Positions 35,172-44,021 are shown, counted from the first letter of the stretch. The stretch is DNA of 64,000 nt from Cellulomonas soli (GCF_013409305.1 NZ_JACBZJ010000001.1:1612001-1676000); one strand, 5' to 3'. Notes: generated from the sequence alone by a model not told the origin. A program made the numbers and translations.

Positions 35172-35758
35172 GCCGCGCGAGCGCCTGGCTGCGGGGACGT
35201 GACCGTCCGGACCGGGACGTCGAGCTGCGGACGGGGGCGACCGTCCCCGGGCTGGTGCTCCGGCTCGCCGCAGGGGTCTGGGCGACCCTTGCGCTGGTCG
35301 TGGCGTGGTCGTCGCCCGGCCCGCACGTGAACCCGGCGCTGGTCGTGCTGCTCGCCGTGCTCGTCGGCGCGCTGGTGGCGCGACCCGCCGAGGGGACGGG
35401 TGGGGTCCTCGTGCTCGCCGTGGGGCTGCGGGTGGCCGTCGGCGACCCGTTGACGTGGCCCGCGGTGGCGGCGCTCGTGCTGCTCGTGCACCTGCTGCTG
35501 GCCACCGTCGCGCACGCGGCGCGTGCGGGGTGGCGCACCCGGGTGGAGCTCGCGGTGCTCGCTGTCGGCCGGCGTGAGGTGGTTCTCGTGCAGGTCGGCG
35601 CGCAGGTGCTTGCCGCGCTCGCGGTCGCGCTGCTGCACGACGGACCTGGGCTCGGTGACCTGGTCCGGGTCGGGGCGCTCGGGCTGGCCGGTGCCGTGCT
35701 GGTCGTGGTGCTGCCGCGGCGGGACGACTCGTCGGGTCAGGACCACGACCGGGACTGA
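35168..35758 (+). CDS. Hypothetical membrane protein, last gene of the MoxR operon
   Basis: A 196-residue protein with six hydrophobic segments in three pairs and short basic loops (AARAGWRTR). It begins with an Arg/Asp-rich cytoplasmic segment and ends in a charged tail (RRDDSSGQDHDRD). ATG 35168 overlaps the DUF58 stop. It is probably the membrane scaffold of the five-gene unit. I recognise no domain. Confidence 0.78.
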   Translation: MSRASAWLRGRDRPDRDVELRTGATVPGLVLRLAAGVWATLALVVAWSSPGPHVNPALVVLLAVLVGALVARPAEGTGGVLVLAVGLRVAVGDPLTWPAVAALVLLVHLLLATVAHAARAGWRTRVELAVLAVGRREVVLVQVGAQVLAALAVALLHDGPGLGDLVRVGALGLAGAVLVVVLPRRDDSSGQDHDRD

Positions 35759-35842
35759 CGCTCGGGCCACCCACAGCCCCGCTCGGCGCGTGACCCGTAC
35801 CGGGTCGACGCCGGGCGAGCCGGTGGCGCGGGGTCCGCTGCC

Positions 35843-35848
35843 TAGCGT
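35843..35848 (+). promoter_or_regulatory. -10 hexamer TAGCGT, leaderless start
   Basis: TAGCGT is followed by six bases and then the ATG at 35855. No ribosome site is present, so transcription should start at the ATG. Confidence 0.55.
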
Positions 35849-35854
35849 CGGACC

Positions 35855-36160
35855 ATGGCTCACGAACGGCTGGAACCCGCGGTCCAGCGTGCACTCGAGG
35901 ACGTCGGCACGGCGCTCCGGCAGGCACGCCGCGCCCAGGCGGTGCGCTGGCAGGCGCACGCGGCCGAGGCCTACCGGGCGGACCTCGGCGACGCGCTCGG
36001 CCGGCTCACCGTGCTGCGCGGGGCCGTCGAGTCCGCCGTGCGGCCCGTTCGTCTGCTCGACGACGCGGCCGCGCGCCCCGCGGGGCTCGGCGGTACGACG
36101 GCCGGGTCCTCGACGGGACTCCTGGCAGGCCACGCCGCCGCAGGGGTGTGCGGTGGTTGA
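35855..36160 (+). CDS. Small helical protein, WXG100-like
   Basis: A 101-residue protein with two long amphipathic helices (about residues 6-40 and 41-70). The link between them, VRWQAHAAEAYRADL, resembles the WxG-x-A-A-x-x-Y turn of WXG100/ESX-type type VII secretion substrates, though here W is followed by QA rather than xG. The tail is Gly/Ala-rich. The next gene begins inside its last codons, so the two are translated together. A role as secretion partner or chaperone of that hydrolase is inference from size, fold and coupling. Confidence 0.65.
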   Translation: MAHERLEPAVQRALEDVGTALRQARRAQAVRWQAHAAEAYRADLGDALGRLTVLRGAVESAVRPVRLLDDAAARPAGLGGTTAGSSTGLLAGHAAAGVCGG

Positions 36161-37616
36161 CGTCGCCCCCGGCTACACGGTGCTCGGCGGCCGGGGCCCG
36201 ACGACCGCCGAGATCGAGGACCTGACCGCCGCCGCAGCCTTGCTCCGGCTCGCCGTGGCGCGCCTGGAGGACGCGGCCGCCGACCTGCACCGGGTGCGGG
36301 GGGTGACCGGGGTCGCGCTGCTCACCGGGCAGTCCGAGGCGCGTGCGGCGCACGTCGCGGTCGCGGCCGCCATCGACGGCGCCGCAGGGCCCGACGCGCT
36401 CGCCGACGACCTGCGACGGCTCGCCGACGGCCTCACCCGTGCCGCCACGGTCTACGTCGACGCCGAGGACGGCGTGCAGCGCACCGTGCGGGTCCTCGCG
36501 TCGGGCGTCGGCTGGTGGATCGGCGAGCACCCCGGCCCGGCACTCGTGCTCGCCCTCGGAGGGGCGGTCGCGGTCGGAGGGGTCGCGCTCGTCGGGGCCT
36601 CGGCGACCGGTCTGGCCCGCGAGGCGGCCACCGGCGGCGGTCCGCTGACCACGGTGCTCGGGCTGGCCGCCCAGCGCGGCTCCGCGGTGTTCACCGAGGT
36701 CGGGGGCACGCAGGCGCTCGTGGCGATGTTCGCGAACGCCGCCCGCGCGCTGCCGCCCGGGACCCAGGTGCCCACCCTCGCCCCCGTGCCCTCGGCGGCC
36801 GGCACGCTGCTCGGGGTCCTGCCGCAGCCCGGGACGGCCACGGTCAGCGCACGCTCCGACCCGCCGCAGCTGCCCGTCCCGCAGGACACGGCCGGCGTGC
36901 TCGCCAACGTCGCCCGCAGCTACGCCCCGCACGCGGGCGGCACCGGCCTGCCCGGCACCTCGGAGGCGACGATCTCCGTGCAGCGGCTCGACCACCCCGA
37001 CGGCACACGCTCGTGGGTCGTGGAGATCCCCGGCACGCAGGACGGCGGGGTCGCCGGCGAGGTGCCCACCGACATGTCCACGAACCTGCAGCTCATGGCC
37101 CAGGCCCCGGACGACATGACGGCCGCCGTGGTCCAGGCGATGCACGACGCGGGGATCGGCGCCGACGAGCCGGTGCTCCTCGCCGGGCACAGCCAGGGCG
37201 GGATGGTCGCGATGAACGTCGCCTCGGCCGCGGCCGGCACGTTCGCGGTGAAGGCCGTCGTCACCGCCGGCTCGCCCGACCTGCCCGGGCCCCCGCCGCC
37301 CGGCGTGCAGGTGCTGGCGATCCGGCACACCGCCGATGCCGTCCCGCAGACCGACGGCACGCCCGACCACGGCACCGCGATGCTCACGGTCGTCACCCGC
37401 GACCTGGACGTGACCGGCCAGCCGGGTGCCGTCTCGACCATCGAGGCGCACGACGTGCGGCGCTACGTCGACACCGCCGGGACGCTGCCCGATGCCGTCG
37501 GCGACGACCCGGGCTACCAGCGCTTCCTGGCTGTCGCCGAGCCGCTGCTGGGGGAGGAGGGGACGACGGCGGTCACCACGCAGTACGAGGTCAGCCGTGC
37601 GGGCGGGGGCTCATGA
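36153..37616 (+). CDS. Membrane-anchored alpha/beta-hydrolase with helical N-terminal domain
   Basis: A 487-residue protein. The first 115 residues form alanine-rich helices like those of type VII secretion partners (LTAAAALLRLAVARLEDAA at the start). Then come one or two hydrophobic segments (about residues 120-160), a linker, and a C-terminal hydrolase domain with the nucleophile elbow GHSQGG near residue 346 and an Asp-His end (RHTADAVPQTD, EAHDVRRYVD). The domain resembles lipases and PGAP1-like esterases. GTG 36153 overlaps the previous gene by eight bases. It probably cuts a lipid or ester at the cell surface. The substrate is unknown. Confidence 0.78.
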   Translation: MVDVAPGYTVLGGRGPTTAEIEDLTAAAALLRLAVARLEDAAADLHRVRGVTGVALLTGQSEARAAHVAVAAAIDGAAGPDALADDLRRLADGLTRAATVYVDAEDGVQRTVRVLASGVGWWIGEHPGPALVLALGGAVAVGGVALVGASATGLAREAATGGGPLTTVLGLAAQRGSAVFTEVGGTQALVAMFANAARALPPGTQVPTLAPVPSAAGTLLGVLPQPGTATVSARSDPPQLPVPQDTAGVLANVARSYAPHAGGTGLPGTSEATISVQRLDHPDGTRSWVVEIPGTQDGGVAGEVPTDMSTNLQLMAQAPDDMTAAVVQAMHDAGIGADEPVLLAGHSQGGMVAMNVASAAAGTFAVKAVVTAGSPDLPGPPPPGVQVLAIRHTADAVPQTDGTPDHGTAMLTVVTRDLDVTGQPGAVSTIEAHDVRRYVDTAGTLPDAVGDDPGYQRFLAVAEPLLGEEGTTAVTTQYEVSRAGGGS

Positions 37617-37648
37617 GGACGACCCCGAGGCCGGCGGCGCAGCGGCGC

Positions 37649-38032
37649 TCAGACGCGGTCGCGCTCACCGACCAGCGCGGAGAGCACCAGGCTCACGATC
37701 GAGATCAGCAGGGCACCCAGCACGGCCGTCCCGAAGTTGTCGATCCGCAGGCCCCACGAGGTCTGCTCGGTGATCCACGCGGTCAGCATCAGCATGAGCG
37801 CGTTGACCACCAGCGTGAACAGGCCCAGCGTCAGGATGTAGAGCGGGAGCGAGAGCAGGGCCACGATCGGCTTGACGATCGCGTTGATGATGCCGAACAC
37901 CAGCCCGATCAGCAGCACGATCCCCACGGTGTTCCACCCGCCGGACGAGCCGACGATCTCCAGCCCGGGCACGATCAGCGTCGCGAACCAGATCGCGATG
38001 CCGTTGACGATGACGCGGACGACGAATCCCAT
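37649..38032 (-). CDS. Phage holin family protein (Phage_holin_4_2)
   Basis: A 127-residue protein with four transmembrane helices. It shows the family's VFGIINAIVKPIV segment after helix two and a C-terminal LVLSALVGERD. Despite the name, this family is widespread in bacterial chromosomes without a prophage and its role is unknown. No phage gene is near. ATG 38032 begins MGFVVRVIVNG, the standard start. It is convergent with the hydrolase gene. Confidence 0.88.
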   Translation of the reverse strand: MGFVVRVIVNGIAIWFATLIVPGLEIVGSSGGWNTVGIVLLIGLVFGIINAIVKPIVALLSLPLYILTLGLFTLVVNALMLMLTAWITEQTSWGLRIDNFGTAVLGALLISIVSLVLSALVGERDRV

Positions 38033-38114
38033 GGCCCGATCCTGCCATCCGTCACCCGGCGCCAGGCCGGTTCGGGTCATCGGTCCGGGTCCGGCACGGT
38101 GGCATGCTGTCCCG

Positions 38115-39179
38115 GTGACGCGCGTCCCCCTCCGCAAGGCCCTCGCCGACCTCCCGCCGTACGTCCCCGGCGCGCGTGCACCGATCGGTGCGGCCGCGTA
38201 CAAGCTGTCCTCGAACGAGAACCCGTACCCGCCGCTGCCCGCCGTCGTGGCCGCGCTCGCGGACGCCGCGATGGACGTCAACCGGTACCCCGACATGTAC
38301 GCGACCGAGCTGACGGCGGCCATCGCCGGATCGCTCGGGGTCGGGGCCGAGTCGGTCGTCACGGGCAACGGGTCGGTCGCGGTGCTCGCGCACGTCCTGG
38401 CCGCGGTGTGCGAGCCGGGCGACGAGGTCGTCCTGCCATGGAGGTCGTTCGAGGCGTACCCGATCGCGGTCACGCTCGCCGGCGCCGTCGGTGTCCCGGT
38501 GCCGCTCGCCGCGGGCGGGCGGCTCGACCTCGAGGCGCTCGCGGCGGCCGTGACCCCGCGCACCCGTGTCGTGCTGGTCTGCACGCCGAACAACCCGACG
38601 GGTCCTGCGGTGCACGCCGACGAGCTCGCCACGTTCCTCGATGCCGTCCCCTCGGACGTGCTGGTGGTGCTCGACGAGGCGTACGTGGAGTTCGTCCGTG
38701 ACCCGCAGGCCGCCGACGGTCTCGCCGCGTTCGCCGCGCACCCGAACGTCGTCGTGCTGCGCACGTTCTCCAAGGCGTACGGCCTGGCCGGCCTGCGCGT
38801 CGGCTACGCGGTCGCGCGGCCCCGGCTCGCGGCGGGCATCCGCGCGGCCTCGACCCCGTTCGGTGTGAGCTCGCTCGCCCAGCATGCGGCGATCGTGTCG
38901 CTGCGGTCCGTCGGCGAGCTGATGGCGCGCGTCGACGCGATCGTCGTCGAGCGCGACCGGATGCTCGGCGGCCTGCGTGCGCAGGGCTGGGACGTGCCGG
39001 ACAGCCAGGCCAACTTCGTGTGGCTGCCGCTCGGGGACCAGGCGTCGTCGTTCGCGGCGGCGGCAGGCAGGGCCGGGGTTCTGGTCCGCCCGTTCGCCGG
39101 GGACGGCGTGCGTGTGAGCGTCGGGGAGCCCGAGGCGACCGACCTGCTGCTCGAGTTCGCCTCGACCGCGCGCCACTGA
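38115..39179 (+). CDS. hisC: Histidinol-phosphate aminotransferase
   Basis: A 354-residue class I/II PLP aminotransferase. The Schiff-base lysine is Lys220 in RTFSKAYGLAGLRVGY. Other family marks are KLSSNENPY, TGNGSVAVL, CTPNNPTG and VLDEAYVEF. It makes histidinol phosphate from imidazole-acetol phosphate, and close relatives use aromatic keto acids (Pat), which cannot be excluded because no other his gene is adjacent. GTG 38115 has CATGCT six bases upstream and no ribosome site, so it may be leaderless. Confidence 0.88.
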   Translation: MTRVPLRKALADLPPYVPGARAPIGAAAYKLSSNENPYPPLPAVVAALADAAMDVNRYPDMYATELTAAIAGSLGVGAESVVTGNGSVAVLAHVLAAVCEPGDEVVLPWRSFEAYPIAVTLAGAVGVPVPLAAGGRLDLEALAAAVTPRTRVVLVCTPNNPTGPAVHADELATFLDAVPSDVLVVLDEAYVEFVRDPQAADGLAAFAAHPNVVVLRTFSKAYGLAGLRVGYAVARPRLAAGIRAASTPFGVSSLAQHAAIVSLRSVGELMARVDAIVVERDRMLGGLRAQGWDVPDSQANFVWLPLGDQASSFAAAAGRAGVLVRPFAGDGVRVSVGEPEATDLLLEFASTARH

Positions 39180-39323
39180 CCACGGGCCGGTAACCGAGCG
39201 CCGCTGAACGACCCGCTGAATGATCCGCAGCGCCCCTCGGCGGGGGTAGGCATCGGGCGTCCGCACGCCTTGGAGGGATCGCACAAGGCCCTCGCGGAAC
39301 CCTTGTCGGGGGCCTGGCCGTGA

Positions 39324-39358
39324 AACCTACGGTCCCGTAGCCTACGCTGACGTAGGTT
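39324..39358. promoter_or_regulatory. Nested palindromic operator and promoter of the dehydrogenase operon
   Basis: AACCTACG (39324) and CGTAGGTT (39351) form an outer repeat. Inside are two adjacent palindromes, CTACGGTCCCGTAG (39327-39340) and CCTACGCTGACGTAGG (39341-39356). TACGCT (39343-39348) can serve as the -10 element. Repeated CTACG/CGTAG half-sites over a promoter suit a TetR-type repressor binding as two dimers. No regulator gene is adjacent. Confidence 0.65.
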
Positions 39359-39429
39359 CGAGCCTCCTGGCCGTCCGACCCCCCGTACCGGCGCGGCGTA
39401 CCCCGCCGCCGCACGTGAAGGAGAACCAC

Positions 39430-40566
39430 GTGAGCCCGACCGGCCCGCTGACCGACGACGGCCTCGTCCGCCTGCTGACCCACACCGGCGAACGGGTCTC
39501 GCACCCCGAGTACGACCGGTACGTCGACCACCTCGACGACCACGCGCTGCTCGGCCTGCTGCGCGACATGGTCATCGTCCGACGGTTCGACACCGAGGCC
39601 ACGAGCCTGCAGCGTCAGGGCGAGCTCGCCCTGTTCGCGCAGGGCCTGGGCCAGGAGGCCGCGCAGGTCGGCTCCGGCCGCGCGCTGGCCCCACAGGACC
39701 ACGTCTTCCCGTCGTACCGCGAGCACGGCGTCGCGCACGTGCGGGGCGTCGACCTGACCGACGTGCTGCGGCTCTTCCGTGGCGTCGACCACGGCGGCTG
39801 GGACTCGGCGGCGCACCGGTTCCACCTGTACACGCTGGTCATCGGCTCGCACACGCTGCACGCGACCGGCTACGCGATGGGCGTCCAGCGTGACGGCGAC
39901 GTCGGCACCGGCGACCCGACCCGCGACACCGCCGTCATCACGTACTTCGGCGACGGCGCGACCTCGCAGGGCGACGTGAACGAGGCGCTGGTGTTCGCCG
40001 CGGTGAACAACGCACCCGTCGTGCTCTTCTGCCAGAACAACCAGTGGGCGATCTCCGAGCCGACGACCCGGCAGGCGCGGGTGCCGCTGGCCGACCGCGG
40101 CCCGGGCTTCGGCGTCCCGTCGGTCCGTGTCGACGGCAACGACGTGCTGGCCACCTACGCGGTCACGACGCAGGCGCTCGAGCGGGCGCGCAGCGGCGGC
40201 GGCCCGACGTTCATCGAAGCGTTCACCTATCGGATGGGCGCGCACACCACGTCGGACGACCCCTCGCGCTACCGCTCGTCGGCCGAGGAGGAGTACTGGC
40301 GCCAGCGCGACCCGATCGACCGGCTGGGCACCTACCTGCAGCTGCGGGGCGCGGTCACGCCCGAATTCCTCGCCGGCCTGGAGGCCGAGGGGGAGGCGCT
40401 CGGCGAGCACATCCGCGCGACCGTGCGCACGATGGGACGGCCGAGCACCGCGTCGATGTTCGAGCACGTCTACGCCACGCCGCACTCGGTCGTCGAGAGC
40501 GAGCGGGCCTGGTTCGAGCGGTACGAGGCCTCGTTCCTCGACGCGGGCGAGGGGAGCCACCGATGA
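39430..40566 (+). CDS. pdhA: 2-oxoacid (pyruvate) dehydrogenase E1 component, alpha subunit
   Basis: A 378-residue thiamine-diphosphate enzyme subunit. The ThDP motif begins GDGATSQGDVNEAL and ends in QNNQWAIS, the conserved phosphorylation-loop region holds YRMGAHTTSDDPSRYR, and PSYREHG contributes to the active site. It decarboxylates a 2-oxoacid and loads the acyl group on lipoyl-E2. GTG 39430 follows AAGGAGAACCAC and is preferred over GTG 39415. The stop overlaps E1 beta (ATGA). Pyruvate is the likely substrate; a branched-chain oxoacid cannot be excluded from sequence. Confidence 0.9.
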   Translation: MSPTGPLTDDGLVRLLTHTGERVSHPEYDRYVDHLDDHALLGLLRDMVIVRRFDTEATSLQRQGELALFAQGLGQEAAQVGSGRALAPQDHVFPSYREHGVAHVRGVDLTDVLRLFRGVDHGGWDSAAHRFHLYTLVIGSHTLHATGYAMGVQRDGDVGTGDPTRDTAVITYFGDGATSQGDVNEALVFAAVNNAPVVLFCQNNQWAISEPTTRQARVPLADRGPGFGVPSVRVDGNDVLATYAVTTQALERARSGGGPTFIEAFTYRMGAHTTSDDPSRYRSSAEEEYWRQRDPIDRLGTYLQLRGAVTPEFLAGLEAEGEALGEHIRATVRTMGRPSTASMFEHVYATPHSVVESERAWFERYEASFLDAGEGSHR

Positions 40567-41636
40567 CCACCACCACCGAGACGCCCAACGCGCAGCCGGC
40601 CGCGGCGCGCAAGGCGACCGAGAAGACGCTGACCGGCGTGCAGAAGCTGCCGATGGCCAAGGCCATCAACCTGGGCCTGCGCCGGGCGCTCGAGCGCGAC
40701 GCGAAGACCCTGCTCATGGGTGAGGACATCGGCCAGCTCGGCGGTGTCTTCCGGGTGACCGACGGCCTGCAGCGGGACTTCGGCGCGGACCGCGTCGTCG
40801 ACACCCCGCTCGCCGAGTCCGGCATCGTCGGCACGGCGATCGGCCTGGCGCTGCGCGGGTACCGCCCGGTGCTCGAGATCCAGTTCGACGGGTTCATCTT
40901 CCCGGCGTTCGACCAGATCACCACGCAGCTGTCGAAGATGCACTACCGCTCGCGCGGTCGGCTGACCCTGCCGGTCGTCATCCGGGTGCCGTTCGGCGGC
41001 GGGATCGGCGCGGTCGAGCACCACTCGGAGTCGCCCGAGGTGCTGTTCGCGCACACCGCCGGCCTGCGCGTGGTCAGCCCGTCGACGCCCGCCGAGGCGT
41101 TCACGATGATCCAGCAGGCCATCGCCTCGCCGGATCCCGTGCTGTTCTTCGAGCCGAAGGGTCGGTACTGGGAGAAGGGCGAGGTCGACCTCGACGCACC
41201 GCTCGCCGACCCGCACACCCCGGACGGTCTCGGCCTGGACAAGGCCCGGGTGGTCCGCTCGGGCACCGACGTGACGCTCGTCGCGCACGGGCCGACGGTC
41301 GCGACCGCGCTCAAGGCCGCCGAAGCCGCCGCGACGGACGGCACGAGCGTCGAGGTCGTCGACCTGCGCACGCTCTCGCCCCTGGACACCGCGACGATCG
41401 CCGAGTCGGTGCGCCGCACGCGCCGGTGCATCGTGATCCACGAGGCGCCCGTGCTGTACGGCACCGGTGCCGAGGTGGCCGCGCGGATCACCGAGGAGTG
41501 CTTCTTCCACCTGGAGGCGCCCGTGCTGCGCGTCGGCGGGTTCCACATGCCGTACCCCGTCGCGAAGCTCGAGCACGAGTACCTGCCGGGGCTGGACCGG
41601 GTGCTCGACGCGATCGACCGTTCGCTCGCGTTCTGA
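40563..41636 (+). CDS. pdhB: 2-oxoacid (pyruvate) dehydrogenase E1 component, beta subunit
   Basis: A 357-residue transketolase-like subunit. MGEDIGQLGGVFRVT, DTPLAESGIVGTAIG, EIQFDGFIFPAFDQI and HHSESPE are the family segments that complete the ThDP site at the alpha/beta interface. The first 25 residues are Thr/Ala-rich and disordered. The C-terminal domain (VLYGTGAEVAARI, PYPVAKLEHEYLPG) is complete. ATG 40563 overlaps the alpha-subunit stop. E2 follows after 81 bases. Confidence 0.92.
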   Translation: MTTTTETPNAQPAAARKATEKTLTGVQKLPMAKAINLGLRRALERDAKTLLMGEDIGQLGGVFRVTDGLQRDFGADRVVDTPLAESGIVGTAIGLALRGYRPVLEIQFDGFIFPAFDQITTQLSKMHYRSRGRLTLPVVIRVPFGGGIGAVEHHSESPEVLFAHTAGLRVVSPSTPAEAFTMIQQAIASPDPVLFFEPKGRYWEKGEVDLDAPLADPHTPDGLGLDKARVVRSGTDVTLVAHGPTVATALKAAEAAATDGTSVEVVDLRTLSPLDTATIAESVRRTRRCIVIHEAPVLYGTGAEVAARITEECFFHLEAPVLRVGGFHMPYPVAKLEHEYLPGLDRVLDAIDRSLAF

Positions 41637-41717
41637 CCCACCCCCAGCACCGCAACCGACGCCCCGATCCCTGACCACGACCCGCGCGCGCACCACCGCC
41701 CGGACGAGGAGAAGCCC

Positions 41718-43208
41718 GTGCCGACGTTCCAGCAGTTCCCGCTCCCCGATGCCGGCGAGGGCCTGACCGAGGCCGAGATCGTCGAGTGGCACGTCGCGGT
41801 CGGGCAGACCGTCACGGTCAACCAGACGATCGTCGAGATCGAGACGGCGAAGTCGCTGGTCGAGCTGCCGAGCCCGTGGACCGGCGTCGTCACCCGGATC
41901 CTCGTCGAGTCGGGCACGACGGTCGACGTCGGCACCCCGATCATCGAGATCGACACCGACCCGCACGGCGAGCCCGCCGCGCTGCCGCCGGCGCCGGCCG
42001 CTGGGGCGATCGCGCGTGGCCACCACGGTGGCGAGGTCATCCATGCGGGGGTCGAGCCGGGTGGCGCGGACGAGATCGCCGCCGCCCGCGCTGCCGCCGG
42101 ACCCGATGCGGCAGCCGCCGGGGCGGAACGCCAGGCGGTGCTCGTCGGCTACGGGCTCGCCGAGCAGGACGGACCCCGTCGCCGTCGCACCCCGCAGGAC
42201 GCCGCACCCGAGAGCGTCCCGGCACCGGCCGCGCCCGCGACGACCGCCGCCGCGCCGGCACCCTCGGCCGCACAGGCGGTCGTCACCGTGCCCGCCGCGA
42301 CCCGGCACGCGCTGGCCAAGCCGCCCGTGCGCAAGCTCGCCCGCGACATGGGCGTCGACCTCGACTCGGTGAGCCCGACCGGCCCCGGCGGGATCGTCAC
42401 CCGTGAGGACGTGCTCGCCCAGGCCGCGCAGTCTGAGGCCCGCACCCTGGCCACCTACCCGGGCGACGTCGACCCGTGGTTGGCCTCGGGCATCGTCTCC
42501 TCCGACGGCCGGCAGACCCGGGTCCCGGTGAAGTCGGTGCGCAAGCGCACGGCCGAGGCGATGGTCGCCAGCGCGTTCACCGCCCCGCACGTCACGGTGT
42601 TCCACACGGTCGACGTCACGCGCACCATGAAGCTCGTCGAGAAGCTGCGTGCCGACCGCGAGTTCGCCGACGTGCGTGTCACTCCGCTGCTTGTCGCCGC
42701 CAAGGCCCTGCTGCTGGCCGTGCGCCGGCACCCGGAGATCAACGCGACGTGGGACGAGGCCCGTCAGGAGATCGTCTACAAGCACTACGTGAACCTGGGC
42801 ATCGCGGCGGCCACCCCCCGGGGGTTGGTCGTCCCGAACATCAAGGATGCGCACCGGCTCGGCATGAAGGACCTGGCGCTGGCGCTCATGGACCTGACGT
42901 CGACGGCGCGTGCCGGCAAGACCTCGCCGACGGACATGTCCGACGGGACGATCACCATCACGAACGTCGGAGTCTTCGGCATCGACACCGGCACGCCGAT
43001 CCTCAACCCGGGGGAGGCGGCGATCCTCGCGTTCGGCGCCATCCGCGAGCAGCCGTGGGTGCACAAGGGCAAGATCAAGCCGCGCCAGGTCACGCAGCTC
43101 GCACTGAGCTTCGACCACCGTCTCGTGGACGGCGGGCTGGGCTCCCGGGTGCTGGCGGACGTGGCCGCGGTGCTGGCCGACCCGGCGCACGGGCTCGTCT
43201 GGGGTTGA
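41718..43208 (+). CDS. pdhC: Dihydrolipoamide acyltransferase (E2)
   Basis: A 496-residue E2 with one N-terminal lipoyl domain (lipoyl lysine Lys45 in ETAKSLVEL), a long Ala/Pro-rich linker with a middle hydrophilic patch, a peripheral-subunit-binding domain (KPPVRKLARDMGVDL, about residue 198) and the C-terminal catalytic domain ending in FDHRLVDGG, the HxxxDG acyl-transfer motif. GTG 41718 follows GAGGAGAAG. No E3 (lipoamide dehydrogenase) gene is adjacent, so E3 is supplied from elsewhere. The arrangement E1a-E1b-E2 is that of pyruvate or branched-chain complexes. Confidence 0.93.
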   Translation: MPTFQQFPLPDAGEGLTEAEIVEWHVAVGQTVTVNQTIVEIETAKSLVELPSPWTGVVTRILVESGTTVDVGTPIIEIDTDPHGEPAALPPAPAAGAIARGHHGGEVIHAGVEPGGADEIAAARAAAGPDAAAAGAERQAVLVGYGLAEQDGPRRRRTPQDAAPESVPAPAAPATTAAAPAPSAAQAVVTVPAATRHALAKPPVRKLARDMGVDLDSVSPTGPGGIVTREDVLAQAAQSEARTLATYPGDVDPWLASGIVSSDGRQTRVPVKSVRKRTAEAMVASAFTAPHVTVFHTVDVTRTMKLVEKLRADREFADVRVTPLLVAAKALLLAVRRHPEINATWDEARQEIVYKHYVNLGIAAATPRGLVVPNIKDAHRLGMKDLALALMDLTSTARAGKTSPTDMSDGTITITNVGVFGIDTGTPILNPGEAAILAFGAIREQPWVHKGKIKPRQVTQLALSFDHRLVDGGLGSRVLADVAAVLADPAHGLVWG

Positions 43209-43232
43209 GCCCCTCTCGCTGACGGCGCGCGA

Positions 43233-43238
43233 TACCGT
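43233..43238 (+). promoter_or_regulatory. -10 hexamer TACCGT
   Basis: TACCGT lies between the E2 stop and the small membrane protein gene, 17 bases before GTG 43256. A start at ATG 43301 would give it a longer leader. Confidence 0.35.
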
Positions 43239-43255
43239 GAGGGTCGCGCGCGCGG

Positions 43256-43555
43256 GTGACCGATGAGGTGTCGCTCGATCGCCCGACCGTCAGGACACAC
43301 ATGCTCTGGTACAGCGTCGCGATCCTCGTGCTGGCGCTCGTGAGCCCGCTGACGCGCAGGTCGGTGCAGGGTCGCCGGATCCTGTTCGTCGGGTACGCGC
43401 TCGTCGTCGGAGCCGCGCTAGTCCGCGAGGACGGCACCGCCTGGCGTGCCTTCCTCGCCGTCCTCCTGGTGGTGGTCGGGGTCCTCGGCGGCTACGACCT
43501 CGCGCGCGTCCGCCCGCCAACCGCCTCGCTCCCGGCGACCGGCCCACGATCGTGA
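43256..43555 (+). CDS. Small hypothetical membrane protein
   Basis: A 99-residue protein (84 if ATG 43301 is used) with three hydrophobic segments (LWYSVAILVLALV, ILFVGYALVVGAAL and AFLAVLLVVVGVLGGYDL) and a short Pro-rich tail. I recognise no family. Its stop codon lies inside the 28-bp repeat at 43546-43573, so the C-terminus was probably set by a rearrangement that placed the repeat there. It starts 47 bases after the E2 gene. Confidence 0.6.
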   Translation: MTDEVSLDRPTVRTHMLWYSVAILVLALVSPLTRRSVQGRRILFVGYALVVGAALVREDGTAWRAFLAVLLVVVGVLGGYDLARVRPPTASLPATGPRS

Positions 43556-43573
43556 CGAACTCGACCTGGGTGG
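43546..43573. repeat. 28-bp repeat, copy 1
   Basis: This sequence starts GATCGTGACGAACTCG and ends CTGGGTGGAG, and is identical to 45268-45295. It marks the left edge of the first of two sites that have the same flanks but different contents. Confidence 0.9.
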
Positions 43574-43714
43574 AGCTCCTGCGGGGCGGCGACACAACCG
43601 TCCCATGACGCATCACCGCGCCGCGCCGCCGGCGTCGTTCTGGGAGGGCCCGTGTGCCTGCCCGTGATCGCGCTGCGCACCCCCATGCCCGACGCTCGAC
43701 CGAAGGACTGAGCC

Positions 43715-44014
43715 GTGCCCGATCGACCTGAGATCGTCTGCATCTGCGGCTCGACCCGGTTCGTGGACGAGATGCGTGCGGCGAACCGTGATCTGACGTT
43801 CGCCGGTGTCATCGTCGTTGCGCCAGGCGAAGCAGACGCGGTGATCACCACCGGGCAGAAGGCCGCGCTGGACGTCCTCCACCTGCGCAAGATCGACCTG
43901 GCCGACCGGGTCCTGGTCGTCAACCCAGGTGGGTATGTCGGCGAGTCCACGAGCAGGGAGATCGCCTATGCCCGTGCCGCGGGCAAGCCGATCTCGTTCA
44001 CCGATCCCGTCTGA
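43715..44014 (+). CDS. Nucleoside 2-deoxyribosyltransferase-like small protein
   Basis: A 99-residue Rossmann-like protein. It begins IVCICGSTRFVDEM, has a central LRKIDLADRVLVVNPGGYVGESTSREIAYA segment (residues about 56-85), and ends GKPISF. This layout (N-terminal CGS, a D in the middle, GxS..EI near the C-terminus) is that of small NDT-like/DUF4406 proteins, some of which act on nucleotides. GTG 43715 is preceded by GGACTGAGCC. It is the sole gene of cargo 1 between the shared flanks. Function unproven. Confidence 0.72.
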   Translation: MPDRPEIVCICGSTRFVDEMRAANRDLTFAGVIVVAPGEADAVITTGQKAALDVLHLRKIDLADRVLVVNPGGYVGESTSREIAYARAAGKPISFTDPV

Positions 44015-44021
44015 CCACGGC

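Noticed and set aside
37649..38032. Prophage remnant because of the holin-family name
   Set aside because: This family is common in bacterial chromosomes, and no phage structural, lysis or integration gene is near.
43605..43667. 20-codon frame ending WEGPCACP
   Set aside because: There is no ribosome site, no family and no coupling. It is probably chance within rearranged sequence.
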